A stretch of 64,000 nucleotides of DNA from Nocardioides albus (GTDB taxonomy: Bacteria > Actinomycetota > Actinomycetes > Propionibacteriales > Nocardioidaceae), in contig NZ_BMQT01000015.1 in NCBI RefSeq assembly GCF_014648255.1, positions 62,001 through 126,000 of the forward strand, written 5' to 3'. Each line of letters opens with the position of its first letter. The first letter of the stretch is position 1. Both the position numbers and the translations under genes were made by a program. Positions 8,238 to 16,218 of this stretch are shown here, one piece after another. Below the pieces are notes generated by a model. That model was not told where the DNA came from, ran no database searches, and worked only from the letters and a program-made list of their open reading frames with translations.

Positions 8238-8978
8238 CTACTGCTTGCCTTGGTTGGCGACTGCCTCAGCGGCGGCGGCCGCGGCCTCGGGGTCGAGGTA
8301 GGTGCCACCGGCGACGACCGGCTTCAGCGACTCGTCGAGCTCGTAGACCAGCGGCTGGCCCGTGGGGATGTTGAGCTTGGCGATCTCGGCCTCGGAGATG
8401 TTGTCCAGGTGCTTGACCAGCGCGCGCAGGCTGTTGCCGTGGGCGGTGACCAGGACCGTCTTGCCGGTCTTCAGGTCGGGCACGATGGCGGAGTCCCAGT
8501 AGGGGAGCATCCGGGCCACGACGTCCTTGAGGCACTCGGTGGTGGGCACCTCGATGCCGGCGTAGCGCGCGTCACCGGCCTGGGAGAACTCGGAGTCCGC
8601 CTCGATCGGCGGCGGCGGGACGTCGTAGGAACGACGCCACAGCTGGAACTGCTCCTCGCCGAACTTCTTCAGCGTCTCGGACTTGTTCTTGCCCTGGAGG
8701 GCGCCGTAGTGGCGCTCGTTGAGACGCCAGTCGCGGCGCACCGGGATCCAGTGACGATCGGCGGTGTCGAGAGCGATGTTGGCGGTGGTGATCGCGCGAC
8801 GCAGCAGGCTCGTGTGGACCAGGTCGGGAAGGATCCCGGCCTCGCTGAGAAGCCTGCCGCCGTTGACGGCCTCGGCCCGGCCCATGTCGGTGAGGTCGAC
8901 GTCGACCCAGCCGGTGGACAGGTTGAGCGCGTTCCACTCGCTCTGGCCGTGGCGCAGCAGGACGAGCTTGTAGGTCAT
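8238..8978 (-). CDS. gpmA: 2,3-bisphosphoglycerate-dependent phosphoglycerate mutase
   Basis: A 246-residue dPGM-type mutase interconverting 3- and 2-phosphoglycerate in glycolysis. The phosphohistidine motif LLRHGQSEWN is at residues 6-15, the RHYGALQG block near 90, and the second catalytic histidine in VTAHGNSLRALVKHL near 180. Length and order are standard. The ATG shares its A with the TGA of the upstream lipoprotein gene (TGATG), so the two are co-transcribed and coupled. In mycobacteria gpm1 also sits beside senX3-regX3. Confidence 0.95.
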   Translation of the reverse strand: MTYKLVLLRHGQSEWNALNLSTGWVDVDLTDMGRAEAVNGGRLLSEAGILPDLVHTSLLRRAITTANIALDTADRHWIPVRRDWRLNERHYGALQGKNKSETLKKFGEEQFQLWRRSYDVPPPPIEADSEFSQAGDARYAGIEVPTTECLKDVVARMLPYWDSAIVPDLKTGKTVLVTAHGNSLRALVKHLDNISEAEIAKLNIPTGQPLVYELDESLKPVVAGGTYLDPEAAAAAAEAVANQGKQ

Positions 8979-9757
8979 CAGTGGGCTTCCTCGGCGCCGG
9001 GGAGGGCGGCCGGGGGGAACTCACAGGAGTAGGGGTCCTCGGCGGTGGTGCCCGTGGACTCGCCGTGCGCGTCGGACTCGGTGCCGTGCTCGGACTCCGT
9101 CTCGGTGGCGTGCTCGCCCTCGGTGGCGTGCTCCCCTTCGGTGGAGGCGTCAGCCGGCAGGGTCGAGGCCTCGTCGGTGCCCTCGGACGCCTGAGCCTCG
9201 GCGTTCTTGCCCTTCTTAGCGGGCTTCTCGGCCTCGCCGGCGGCGGCGACGACCTCGGCGTACGGACCGCACTGGGTGACCACCGGGACCGAGATGGTCC
9301 TCTCCTCGCCCTCGGAGAAGGTGAAGGTCATCGGGATGCTGTCGCCCGGCTTGAAGTCGCCGGTGACCGCGATACCGCCGGTGGCCGGGTCGGCCAGGTT
9401 GACGATGCCGCTGGTGGGCAGCTCGATCGGCGTGAACGACTCGGGCGTGACCGTCTCGGTGGCGTCGCTCGCCGTCGCGATCGAGGTGACCGACGGCAGC
9501 GCCTTGCCGGCGACCGCCGGGTTGATCGCGGGGTCGAGCGAGAAGGTGCCGACCAGGACGCCGGAGCCCTCCTGCGCGGTCACGATACGGGCTGCGTTGA
9601 TCCGGACGGCGCCGTCGAGCGTCGAGCCGCCGTGGGTGATCTCGTTGGGCCGGTCGGTCGCATAGTCGAAGCTGCTGCAGGCGGTGAGCGCCGGAAGGGC
9701 GAGAGCCACGAGGGCGCCCGTCACTGCGAGCCGCTTCTGCATAACCTTGGTCGTCAC
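8978..9757 (-). CDS. Secreted lipoprotein, LpqE-like, with His/Glu/Thr-rich tail
   Basis: The protein is 259 residues from GTG 9757 (an ATG at 9742 is a close alternative). It has a lipoprotein signal peptide ending in PALTACSS, so it should be anchored outside the membrane. The core (about 35-150) resembles mycobacterial LpqE and the related PCuAC-type copper-binding domain (INAARIVTAQEGSGVLVGTF). The C-terminal part is unusual: TEGEHATEGEHATETE and further histidines suggest metal binding. LpqE neighbours carD and ispD in mycobacteria, which matches this region. Metal binding is inferred. Confidence 0.65.
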   Translation of the reverse strand: MTTKVMQKRLAVTGALVALALPALTACSSFDYATDRPNEITHGGSTLDGAVRINAARIVTAQEGSGVLVGTFSLDPAINPAVAGKALPSVTSIATASDATETVTPESFTPIELPTSGIVNLADPATGGIAVTGDFKPGDSIPMTFTFSEGEERTISVPVVTQCGPYAEVVAAAGEAEKPAKKGKNAEAQASEGTDEASTLPADASTEGEHATEGEHATETESEHGTESDAHGESTGTTAEDPYSCEFPPAALPGAEEAH

Positions 9758-9816
9758 GCGCGACACTCTATCCGCCCGATCTCGCCGGACTAAATGGGGC
9801 CAGGATCCGAAAAGGG

Positions 9817-10662
9817 TCAACCACGCAGCCCGACGACGCTCGCGACGTACAGCATCCCGCCGATCACAGCGGCGATGTAGACCAGCGTGACGAGGAGGAG
9901 CTTCCCGGCGCCCAGCTTGAGGCCGGCCTTGAGGGGAAGGTACGTCCAACCGTCCTCGTTGTCGGCGACCAGGCCCCACAGCGCGGTCAGGAAGTGCACG
10001 CCGACCCCCAGCGCCGCGGCGAGCGCGACCATCGCCCAGTGGGGCGGCCCGCCGGCGGGCTCGCCGGCCCAACCCGCGTACGACAGATATCCGGGGTAGC
10101 AGGCGAAGGCGGCTGCCCACAGGAACCAGGACAGCAGGCCCCTGCGCAGCAGTACGTTGGCGAGCATCCCGAGCACCAGCGAGCCGAGGTAGAACAGCCC
10201 CGCGACCGTGCCCGAGGTGACCGAGAGCGGGATGACCAGCAGTACGCCGCAACACAGCGCGAACCAGACGCCGCCCGGCTCGAGGCGGCCGTCCGAGATC
10301 GGCTTGCCGTCGCGCTCGTGACGATGGTCGACGGCCTGGTCGACGAGGTCGTTGTGCCAGCCGAGGACGGCCTGGCCGACGAGGACGGTGACCGCGATCA
10401 GCGCGACCTCGCGGGTCGTGAGTCCGGCGATGACGGCGGCTCCGGCGAGGCCGATGGCGGTCAGCACCGCCTGGCGGGGGTGGGCGGAACGGATGAGGAG
10501 GAACGGGGCCCAGTTGCCGATCTTGTCCATGACGCTCTCTCGGCCCGCCGGGGCATCAGGAACGGCGGACGCGCTGGCCTGCGTCCGTTCGGGGTCCTGG
10601 TCCTGGGCGTGCGACGACACGGTGAAGATGGTCTTGGGGGCGCTCTGCGATGCATTCGCCAT
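9817..10662 (-). CDS. UbiA-family prenyltransferase
   Basis: At 281 residues it has about seven to eight membrane spans. The first aspartate-rich motif is clear in GWHNDLVDQAVDHRHERDGK near residue 100, as needed to bind the prenyl diphosphate through magnesium. The second conserved motif is weak (VADNEDGWTYLP near 225). The acceptor is not evident: menaquinone, heme, decaprenylphosphoryl-sugar and protein targets are all possible for this family. The start is uncertain; ATG 10662 is used, with GTG 10680 and ATG 10530 as alternatives. Confidence 0.75.
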   Translation of the reverse strand: MANASQSAPKTIFTVSSHAQDQDPERTQASASAVPDAPAGRESVMDKIGNWAPFLLIRSAHPRQAVLTAIGLAGAAVIAGLTTREVALIAVTVLVGQAVLGWHNDLVDQAVDHRHERDGKPISDGRLEPGGVWFALCCGVLLVIPLSVTSGTVAGLFYLGSLVLGMLANVLLRRGLLSWFLWAAAFACYPGYLSYAGWAGEPAGGPPHWAMVALAAALGVGVHFLTALWGLVADNEDGWTYLPLKAGLKLGAGKLLLVTLVYIAAVIGGMLYVASVVGLRG

Positions 10663-10897
10663 GGCGGCAGTATCGGGCACTCGGCCAAGCCGCGCAGGAC
10701 AACAGGCTGGCGACGGTGAGATTTCGGCCCGGTTTCGAAATCAGTCATGCTGCCACGCTTAACCGACCTGCGCGCGCGGAACCACACAAGTTGTCCATCT
10801 GTCAACCCCTGATTAATGCCCTGACCTGCATAAACACAGAATCCGAATTCTAAGATCCGTGGTAGACTTGGGTTCCTAGGAAGGGGTACCTAAAAAT

Positions 10898-11383
10898 ATG
10901 ACTTTCACCGTCGGCGAGACCGTCGTATACCCGAACCATGGCGCGGCCGTCATCGAAGACATCGAGATGCGCACCATCAAGGGCGAGGAGCGGCAGTATC
11001 TGGTCCTCCGCATCATCGCTCAGCAGGACCTGGTCGTGCGTGTTCCGGCCAACAACCTCGAGCTCGTCGGAGTTCGAGACGTCGTAGACAAGGACGGGCT
11101 TGATCGGGTCTTCGAGGTGCTTCGTGCGGAGCACGTCGAAGAGCCGACCAACTGGTCGCGTCGTTACAAGGCAAACCTGGAGAAGCTGCACAGCGGCGAT
11201 GTCATGAAGGTCGCCGAGGTCGTGCGTGACCTGTGGCGTCGTGAGCGTGACCGTGGCCTCTCCGCCGGGGAGAAGCGCATGCTCGCCAAAGCACGCCAGA
11301 TCCTCGTCTCGGAGCTCGCGCTGTGCGAGCACACCAACGAAGACAAGGCTGAAGTCCTCCTCGATGAGGTGCTGGCCAGCTGA
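10898..11383 (+). CDS. carD: RNA polymerase-binding transcription factor CarD
   Basis: The length (161 residues) and sequence are typical: an N-terminal RNA polymerase-interacting Tudor-like domain (TFTVGETVVYPNHGAAVIEDIE, 1-60) and a helical C-terminal DNA-binding domain with LWRRERDRGLSAGEKRMLAKARQIL. CarD stabilises the open promoter complex at most housekeeping promoters, including rRNA, and is essential in mycobacteria. The upstream 235 bp is more AT-rich than its surroundings and contains TAAGAT at 10851 as a possible -10. A GGGG-rich ribosome site lies upstream of the ATG. Confidence 0.95.
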   Translation: MTFTVGETVVYPNHGAAVIEDIEMRTIKGEERQYLVLRIIAQQDLVVRVPANNLELVGVRDVVDKDGLDRVFEVLRAEHVEEPTNWSRRYKANLEKLHSGDVMKVAEVVRDLWRRERDRGLSAGEKRMLAKARQILVSELALCEHTNEDKAEVLLDEVLAS

Positions 11384-11404
11384 CGCTGGTCTCGGTCTGC
11401 GCGA

Positions 11405-11442
11405 CAGGCTCCGGGTGATCCCGGGGCCTGTTTCGCGTTTTC
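11405..11442 (+). terminator. Rho-independent terminator after carD
   Basis: The stem CAGGC-CCGGG with a TGAT loop and the complement CCCGG-GCCTG (11405-11430) is followed by TTTCGCGTTTT, a T-rich tail rare in this GC-rich DNA. It lies 22 bp after the carD stop. Confidence 0.75.
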
Positions 11443-11465
11443 GTGGTGCGGCTAGCGTGACTCCC

Positions 11466-12065
11466 ATGGACGATCCCTACGCCGACTACGACGAGCTCGA
11501 CGAGACCGCCGAGCGTCCGCCCGCTCTCGGGACGGTCGCCGAAGAGGACCGCGGATCGCTGCCGTTCGCGCTGATCCAGGGCGAGGCGCTGGTCGCTGCG
11601 GCCACCTGGTCGCTCGGGGAGTCCGGAGTGACCCCCGTCGACTTCACCGCTTCCTGGGAAGGGATCGTCGAGGCCGAGGAGCCGTTGGTGCTGCACGACT
11701 CCCTGTGCCCGATGACCCCGCCGGCCTTCATCGCCCACTGCGTCTCGACCGCAGTCACGCGCGAAGCGGTCGTGATCGGCGTACGCCCGGTCACCGACAC
11801 GGTGAAGAAGCTCGCCATCGAGGACGGCGTGCCGGTGCTCGGCGAGACCGTGGACCGAGACGCGCTGGTCTCGGTCACCTCGCCGATCGTGCTTCCCCGG
11901 GCCGTCGTCGCCTCGCTGGACGGCTGGCCGACCGGCGACTTCGCCGAGATCGCGGCCACGTTGGCGCGCCGGTTCCCGGTGGTCTCGATCGAGGCACCGC
12001 CGATCGGTCGCCGGGTGACTTCGGAGGAGGACGTACGGTTGTTGGAGGGCTTGTCGGTCAGCTGA
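11466..12065 (+). CDS. Degenerate IspD-like protein (probable pseudoenzyme)
   Basis: The 199-residue protein aligns by eye with IspD over most of its length: LVLHDSLCPMTPPAFI corresponds to the VHDAAR..TPP region, VRPVTDTVKKL to the PVTDTIK strand, and GRRVTSEEDVRLLEGL to the C-terminal NIKVT..DL end. The catalytic features are missing: no glycine-rich GxGxR loop or PK at the N-terminus, HDSLC in place of HDAAR, and TSPIVL in place of TPQxF. It should not make CDP-methylerythritol. It overlaps true ispD tail to tail by 8 bp. The homology is my own reading, and the function is unknown. Confidence 0.6.
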   Translation: MDDPYADYDELDETAERPPALGTVAEEDRGSLPFALIQGEALVAAATWSLGESGVTPVDFTASWEGIVEAEEPLVLHDSLCPMTPPAFIAHCVSTAVTREAVVIGVRPVTDTVKKLAIEDGVPVLGETVDRDALVSVTSPIVLPRAVVASLDGWPTGDFAEIAATLARRFPVVSIEAPPIGRRVTSEEDVRLLEGLSVS

Positions 12066-12747
12066 GTGCAGCGGCCGCGCGGAGATCGTCGGCGAAGGTC
12101 ACCTTGAGGTTCAGCTGGGTGCTGGGCACCGCGACGATGCGTACGCCAGGGGAGTAGCGCTCCACGGTGGCGCCGGTGTCGGTGCCGTCGAAGCCGTCGG
12201 CTGCGGCCTGCGCATAGGCGGCCAGGAGGTCGGCGGCCCGGAAGGCCTGCGGCGTCTGTACGCCGACGAGAGCACCACCCACCGGCTGGAGGTCGCGCGT
12301 CGCGAGGTGGGTGAGCGGGGCGGCGGGGATGGCCCCGCCGTGCTCACGAGCGACGCCGACGACAGTGGTGTAGAGGTCGGTGGTGGCCAGCGGCCGGGCG
12401 GTGTCGTGGATCGCCACCACATCGACCTCGCCGGCCTCGATGTCGGCCCGGAGCACACCGAGGGCGGCCTGCTCGGAGGCGTGGCGGGTCTCGCCGCCGG
12501 CGACCATCGCGATCTCGCGCTCGCCGAGCAGGGGCTGCGCGACGGCCGCGACCGCGTCCTCGTCGCCGCTGCGTACGACCAGGACGAGGCGGTGCACGTC
12601 GGGCACCTCGAGGGCGGTCCGGAGCGAGAGGCCGAGGGCCGAGGAGGCCGGGTCCTCGGAACCGTCGAGCGGGAGCAGCACCTTGTTGGTGGTGGCTCCG
12701 ACGCGGGTGCCGGATCCGGCGGCCAGGAGAACGAGAGCGGCAGGCAC
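12058..12747 (-). CDS. ispD: 2-C-methyl-D-erythritol 4-phosphate cytidylyltransferase
   Basis: This 229-residue enzyme transfers CMP to methylerythritol phosphate in the non-mevalonate isoprenoid pathway. Visible features are the nucleotide loop LLAAGSGTRVG with the lysine in TNKVLLPL, IHDTARPL near residue 117, VQTPQAFR near 160, TDTGATVE near 190 and the C-terminal NLKVTF. The usual PxTDTIK strand reads PLTHLATRD, a divergence that may matter for substrate contact. It is convergent with its degenerate relative and divergent from nirD-ispF, unlike the common ispDF arrangement. Confidence 0.85.
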   Translation of the reverse strand: MPAALVLLAAGSGTRVGATTNKVLLPLDGSEDPASSALGLSLRTALEVPDVHRLVLVVRSGDEDAVAAVAQPLLGEREIAMVAGGETRHASEQAALGVLRADIEAGEVDVVAIHDTARPLATTDLYTTVVGVAREHGGAIPAAPLTHLATRDLQPVGGALVGVQTPQAFRAADLLAAYAQAAADGFDGTDTGATVERYSPGVRIVAVPSTQLNLKVTFADDLRAAAALS

Positions 12748-12838
12748 CCCTGGAGATTATCCGTTCCGCGTCGGCGACGGCCGATGGGCTGGACTGGTGG
12801 GCTGGACCGATGGGCGGGGCGCTGGTGTTTACGCACCC

Positions 12839-12853
12839 GTTACAAACCGAAAC
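12839..12853 (+). promoter_or_regulatory. Possible GlnR-type site upstream of nirD
   Basis: GTTAC, five bases, GAAAC. The GlnR box of actinobacteria has GTnAC and GAAAC half-sites normally six bases apart, so this is one base short. The location, about 100 bp before a nitrite-reductase subunit gene, fits nitrogen control. Tentative. Confidence 0.3.
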
Positions 12854-12908
12854 AGGAGGCGGCCACCACGCGCCCTAGGTTCGGACCCACCGAAGGGAGG
12901 ACCGACGT

Positions 12909-12944
12909 ATGTCGACGAAGCGGCTCGGGGCGGCGACGGCATGA
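12909..12944 (+). CDS. 11-codon leader ORF coupled to nirD
   Basis: ATG 12909 encodes MSTKRLGAATA and stops at TGA 12942-12944, overlapping the nirD ATG as ATGA. It is preceded by a strong ribosome site (GGGAGG, eight bases upstream), while nirD itself has only a weak one. This suggests ribosomes load at the leader and reinitiate at nirD. Too short to judge by composition. Confidence 0.4.
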   Translation: MSTKRLGAATA

Positions 12945-13303
12945 GCGAGCGGATACAGCGGTACGACCACAGCGACTGGCAGCCGGTCTGCCAGGTCGAC
13001 GAGCTCGAGGTGAAACGCGGCGCCACGGCGCTGGTCCACGGGCAGGCCATCGCCATCTTCCGGATGCCCGACGACGTCGTCCACGCGCTGGGCAACCACG
13101 ATCCGTTCGCGAAGGCATCGGTGATCGCCAAGGGCATCGTCGGAGTCCGCGACGGGGTGCCGTTCGTGGCCTCGCCCGTCCACCGACACGGGTTCGACCT
13201 GCGTACCGGACAGTGCCTGGACGACCCGCACGTCACCATCCCCGCCTACGAGGTCCTGATCCTCGACGGCATCGTCCACGTCGGCCACCGGAAGATGACC
13301 TGA
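12941..13303 (+). CDS. nirD: Nitrite reductase (NADH) small subunit NirD
   Basis: The 120-residue protein matches NirD, the Rieske-fold small subunit that lacks cluster ligands in this family. Diagnostic blocks are LGNHDPFAKASVIAKGIVG (about 47-65) and PFVASPVHRHGFDLRTGQCLDDP (about 71-93). With NirB it reduces nitrite to ammonium in the cytoplasm. No nirB is within the window, so the gene is an orphan here, lying between ispD and ispF. The start lies in the ATGA overlap with a leader ORF. A Rieske-like subunit of another enzyme is less likely given the LDDP end. Confidence 0.82.
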   Translation: MSERIQRYDHSDWQPVCQVDELEVKRGATALVHGQAIAIFRMPDDVVHALGNHDPFAKASVIAKGIVGVRDGVPFVASPVHRHGFDLRTGQCLDDPHVTIPAYEVLILDGIVHVGHRKMT

Positions 13304-13327
13304 GCTCGGTCTGGGAGACTACGGAGC

Positions 13328-13810
13328 GTGCAGCTTCCTCTGGTCGGCATCGGGACCGACGTCCACAGCCTCGCCGACGGTGTCCCGATGCACGTGGCCG
13401 GCCTGGCCTTCCCCGACGAGACGCGGGGGCTCGCCGGGCACTCCGACGGCGACGTCGCCGCCCACGCCTGCTGCGACGCGCTCTTCTCCGCGGCCGGTCT
13501 GGGCGACCTGGGGTCGAACTTCGGCACCGCCGAGCCCGAGTGGGCCGGAGCGGCCGGGGTGGTGCTGCTGGCCGAGGCAGCGCGAAGGGTCCGCGAGGCA
13601 GGCTTCGAGATCGGCAACGTCGCGGTCCAGGTGATCGGCAACCGGCCCAAGATCGGTCCCCGGCGCGACGAGGCCAACCGGGCGCTCTCCGCGGCAGCCG
13701 GTGCGCCTGTCACGGTGACCGCCACGACCACCGACGGTCTCGGCCTCACCGGACGCGGTGAGGGTGTAGCCGCGATCGCGTCAGCGCTCATCGTGCGTCG
13801 CGATGGGTAG
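13328..13810 (+). CDS. ispF: 2-C-methyl-D-erythritol 2,4-cyclodiphosphate synthase
   Basis: A standard 160-residue IspF, which forms the cyclic diphosphate in the MEP isoprenoid pathway as a trimer with a zinc site. The metal ligands are in GIGTDVHSL (Asp and His near residues 9-11) and the loop GHSDGDVAAHACCDALFSAAGLGDLG (about 40-65). The C-terminal TTTDGLGLTGRGEGVAAIA block is present. The start is GTG 13328. It follows nirD by 24 bp and precedes cysS by 30 bp, probably in one transcript. Confidence 0.94.
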   Translation: MQLPLVGIGTDVHSLADGVPMHVAGLAFPDETRGLAGHSDGDVAAHACCDALFSAAGLGDLGSNFGTAEPEWAGAAGVVLLAEAARRVREAGFEIGNVAVQVIGNRPKIGPRRDEANRALSAAAGAPVTVTATTTDGLGLTGRGEGVAAIASALIVRRDG

Positions 13811-13840
13811 GGAAGACCCGTACTTCCCTAGACTTGGAGC

Positions 13841-15265
13841 ATGGCACTCAGGCTCTATGACTCGGCGACCCGTGAAGTACGTGACTTCACGCCCTTGCAG
13901 CCCGGCAAGGCGTCGCTCTATGTCTGTGGCCTGACCGTGCAGAGCGAGCCGCATGTCGGGCACGTACGGAGCGGGGTGAACTTCGACGTGCTGCAGCGCT
14001 GGCTCCGGGCGTCGGGGTATGAGACCACGTTCATCCGCAATGTCACCGACATCGACGACAAGATCCTGGCGAAGTCGGCCGAGCAGGGCCGGCCCTGGTA
14101 CAACCTCGGCTACGAGATGAACCGCGAGCTCGACGCCGCCTACGCCTCGCTCAACGTCGCCCGGCCGACCTACGAACCCCTGGCCACCGGTCATGTCCCG
14201 GAGATCATCGAGCTCATCGAGGAGCTGATCGCGAAGGGCCATGCGTACGCCGCCGAGGACGGCTCCGGTGACGTCTACTTCGACGTGCGCACCTGGCCCG
14301 CCTACGGCGAGCTCTCCGGGCAGAGGATCGACGACATGGAGGCCGCGGCCGACGCCGATCCGCGCGGCAAGCGCGACCCGCGCGACTTCGCGCTCTGGAA
14401 GGGCCGCAAGGTCACCGAGCCGGAGACGGCCTCCTGGCCCGCCCCGTGGGGACGCGGCCGCCCCGGCTGGCACATCGAGTGCTCCGCGATGGCCGGGAAG
14501 TATCTCGGCCCCGCCTTCGACTTCCACGGCGGTGGCCTCGACCTGCGCTTCCCGCACCACGAGAACGAGCAGGCGCAGTCGCGTGCTGCCGGCCGGCCCT
14601 TCGCGAGCTACTGGCTCCACAACGCCTGGATCACCACCTCGGGCGAGAAGATGTCGAAGTCGCTGGGCAACTCGCTCGTCATCCCCGAAGTCCTGAAGAA
14701 GGTACGCGGCATCGAGCTGCGCTACTACCTGGTCGCGGCCCACTACCGCTCCCACGTCGAGTTCTCCTTCGAGGCCCTCCAAGAGGCGGCCGCCGGGTTC
14801 CAGCGGATCGAAGGCTTCCTGGAGCGCGCGGAGTCCGTGATCGGCGCCGACGCGATGGCGGCCAGCGCGGCCGACGGTGTCCCGTGCGCCGACTTCGTCA
14901 ACGCCATGGACGACGACCTCGGCACTCCCGCCGCTGTCGCTGCCCTGCACGAGGTCGTCCGCGAGGGAAACCGGCTCCTCCCCGACGGTGACAGCCCCGC
15001 CCTGCGTGGGGTCGCTGCGAGCGTGCGGGCGATGTTGGACGTACTCGGTCTGGACCCCGCCGACCCCGCGTGGGGTCCGGCGAGCGGCGAGGACGAGAAG
15101 CTGACCGGTGCGCTGGACGTACTGGTCCGCGGGGTCCTGGACGAGCGCGCACAGGCGCGCGCCGCCAAGGACTGGGCCCGCGCAGATGCACTGCGAGACC
15201 GGCTCAAGGAAGCCGGGATCGAGATCGAGGACACCCCTGAGGGTCCGAAATGGAGCGTTAACTGA
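13841..15265 (+). CDS. cysS: Cysteinyl-tRNA synthetase
   Basis: The 474-residue class I synthetase shows the zinc-site cysteine in YVCGLTVQSEPHVGHVRSG (HIGH-type HVGH near residue 40), FPHHENEQAQS near 235, GWHIECSAMA near 210 and the KMSKS loop in GEKMSKSLGNS near 270, with a C-terminal anticodon-binding helical region. It charges tRNA-Cys. The mycothiol ligase MshC is related but shorter, so CysS is the better fit. The TGA shares its last base with the rlmB ATG (TGATG). The order ispF-cysS-rlmB is common in actinobacteria. Confidence 0.94.
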   Translation: MALRLYDSATREVRDFTPLQPGKASLYVCGLTVQSEPHVGHVRSGVNFDVLQRWLRASGYETTFIRNVTDIDDKILAKSAEQGRPWYNLGYEMNRELDAAYASLNVARPTYEPLATGHVPEIIELIEELIAKGHAYAAEDGSGDVYFDVRTWPAYGELSGQRIDDMEAAADADPRGKRDPRDFALWKGRKVTEPETASWPAPWGRGRPGWHIECSAMAGKYLGPAFDFHGGGLDLRFPHHENEQAQSRAAGRPFASYWLHNAWITTSGEKMSKSLGNSLVIPEVLKKVRGIELRYYLVAAHYRSHVEFSFEALQEAAAGFQRIEGFLERAESVIGADAMAASAADGVPCADFVNAMDDDLGTPAAVAALHEVVREGNRLLPDGDSPALRGVAASVRAMLDVLGLDPADPAWGPASGEDEKLTGALDVLVRGVLDERAQARAAKDWARADALRDRLKEAGIEIEDTPEGPKWSVN

Positions 15266-16218
15266 TGGCAGGCAACTCCCAGCGTCGCGGAGCGATCGCG
15301 AAGGGACGCAAGAAGGGTGCCCAGGCCGGCACCGGCGGCAACCGGCGCAAGGGCCTGGAGGGCAAGGGCCCGACGCCGAAGGCGAAGGACCGGCCCTACC
15401 ACAAGGCCCACAAGGCGGCTCAGGCCGCCGAGCAGCGCAACAAGGGTCCGCGCAAGCGGGCCGCCGGCGATGCCGAGTGGATCATCGGACGCAACTCCGT
15501 GGTCGAGGCGCTGCGCGAGGACGTACCGGTCAACGGGCTCTACGTCGCCGAGGGCGCCGAGCGTGACGGGCGGCTGCGCGAGGCGTTCCTGCTCGCCTCG
15601 GAGAAGGGCATCTCGCTGCTCGAGGTGACCAAGGTCGAGCTCGACCGGATGACCGGGTTCAACGGCCACCAGGGGCTGGCCGCGCGGATCCCCGCCTACG
15701 AGTACGCCCATGCCGACGACCTGCTCGACCGCGCTGCCGAGATCGGGGAGAAGCCGCTGATCGTGGTGCTCGACCAGATCACCGACCCGCGCAACCTGGG
15801 CGCCATCGTGCGTTCGGCCGCGGGCTTCGGCGCCCACGGCGTCGTGATCCCCGAGCGGCGAGCCGCCGGGATCACCGCCGCCGCGTGGAAGACGAGCGCC
15901 GGCGCCGCGTCCCGGATCCCGGTCGCGCAGACCGTCAACCTGACCCGTCAGCTCAAGGCCTACCAGGAGGCCGGCTGCATGGTCGTCGGGCTCGACATGG
16001 AAGGCGACATCACGCTGCCCGAGCTGGGCGCCCCCGACGGTCTCGCCGACGGCCCGCTGGTGATCGTCGTCGGTGCCGAGGGCGGCGGGCTCTCCCGCCT
16101 GGTCCAGGAGACCTGCGACCAGATAGTGTCGATCCCGATGGCCAACTCTGTCGAGTCCCTCAACGCCGGCGTCGCCGCGTCGGTGGTGCTCTACGCCGTC
16201 GCGGAGGCGCGTCGCTGA
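15265..16218 (+). CDS. rlmB: 23S rRNA (guanosine-2'-O-)-methyltransferase RlmB (TrmH family, SPOUT)
   Basis: At 317 residues it has a basic, glycine- and lysine-rich N-terminal extension (1-70), the SpoU substrate-binding domain beginning at WIIGRNSVVEALRE near 72, and the SPOUT domain with VLDQITDPRNLGAIVRSAAGFG near 170, IVVGAEGGGLSRL near 270 and IPMANSVESLNAGVAASVV near 290, which form the knotted SAM site. It methylates a guanosine in the 23S peptidyl-transferase region. Its TGA overlaps the start of the next gene as CTGA. Confidence 0.92.
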   Translation: MAGNSQRRGAIAKGRKKGAQAGTGGNRRKGLEGKGPTPKAKDRPYHKAHKAAQAAEQRNKGPRKRAAGDAEWIIGRNSVVEALREDVPVNGLYVAEGAERDGRLREAFLLASEKGISLLEVTKVELDRMTGFNGHQGLAARIPAYEYAHADDLLDRAAEIGEKPLIVVLDQITDPRNLGAIVRSAAGFGAHGVVIPERRAAGITAAAWKTSAGAASRIPVAQTVNLTRQLKAYQEAGCMVVGLDMEGDITLPELGAPDGLADGPLVIVVGAEGGGLSRLVQETCDQIVSIPMANSVESLNAGVAASVVLYAVAEARR

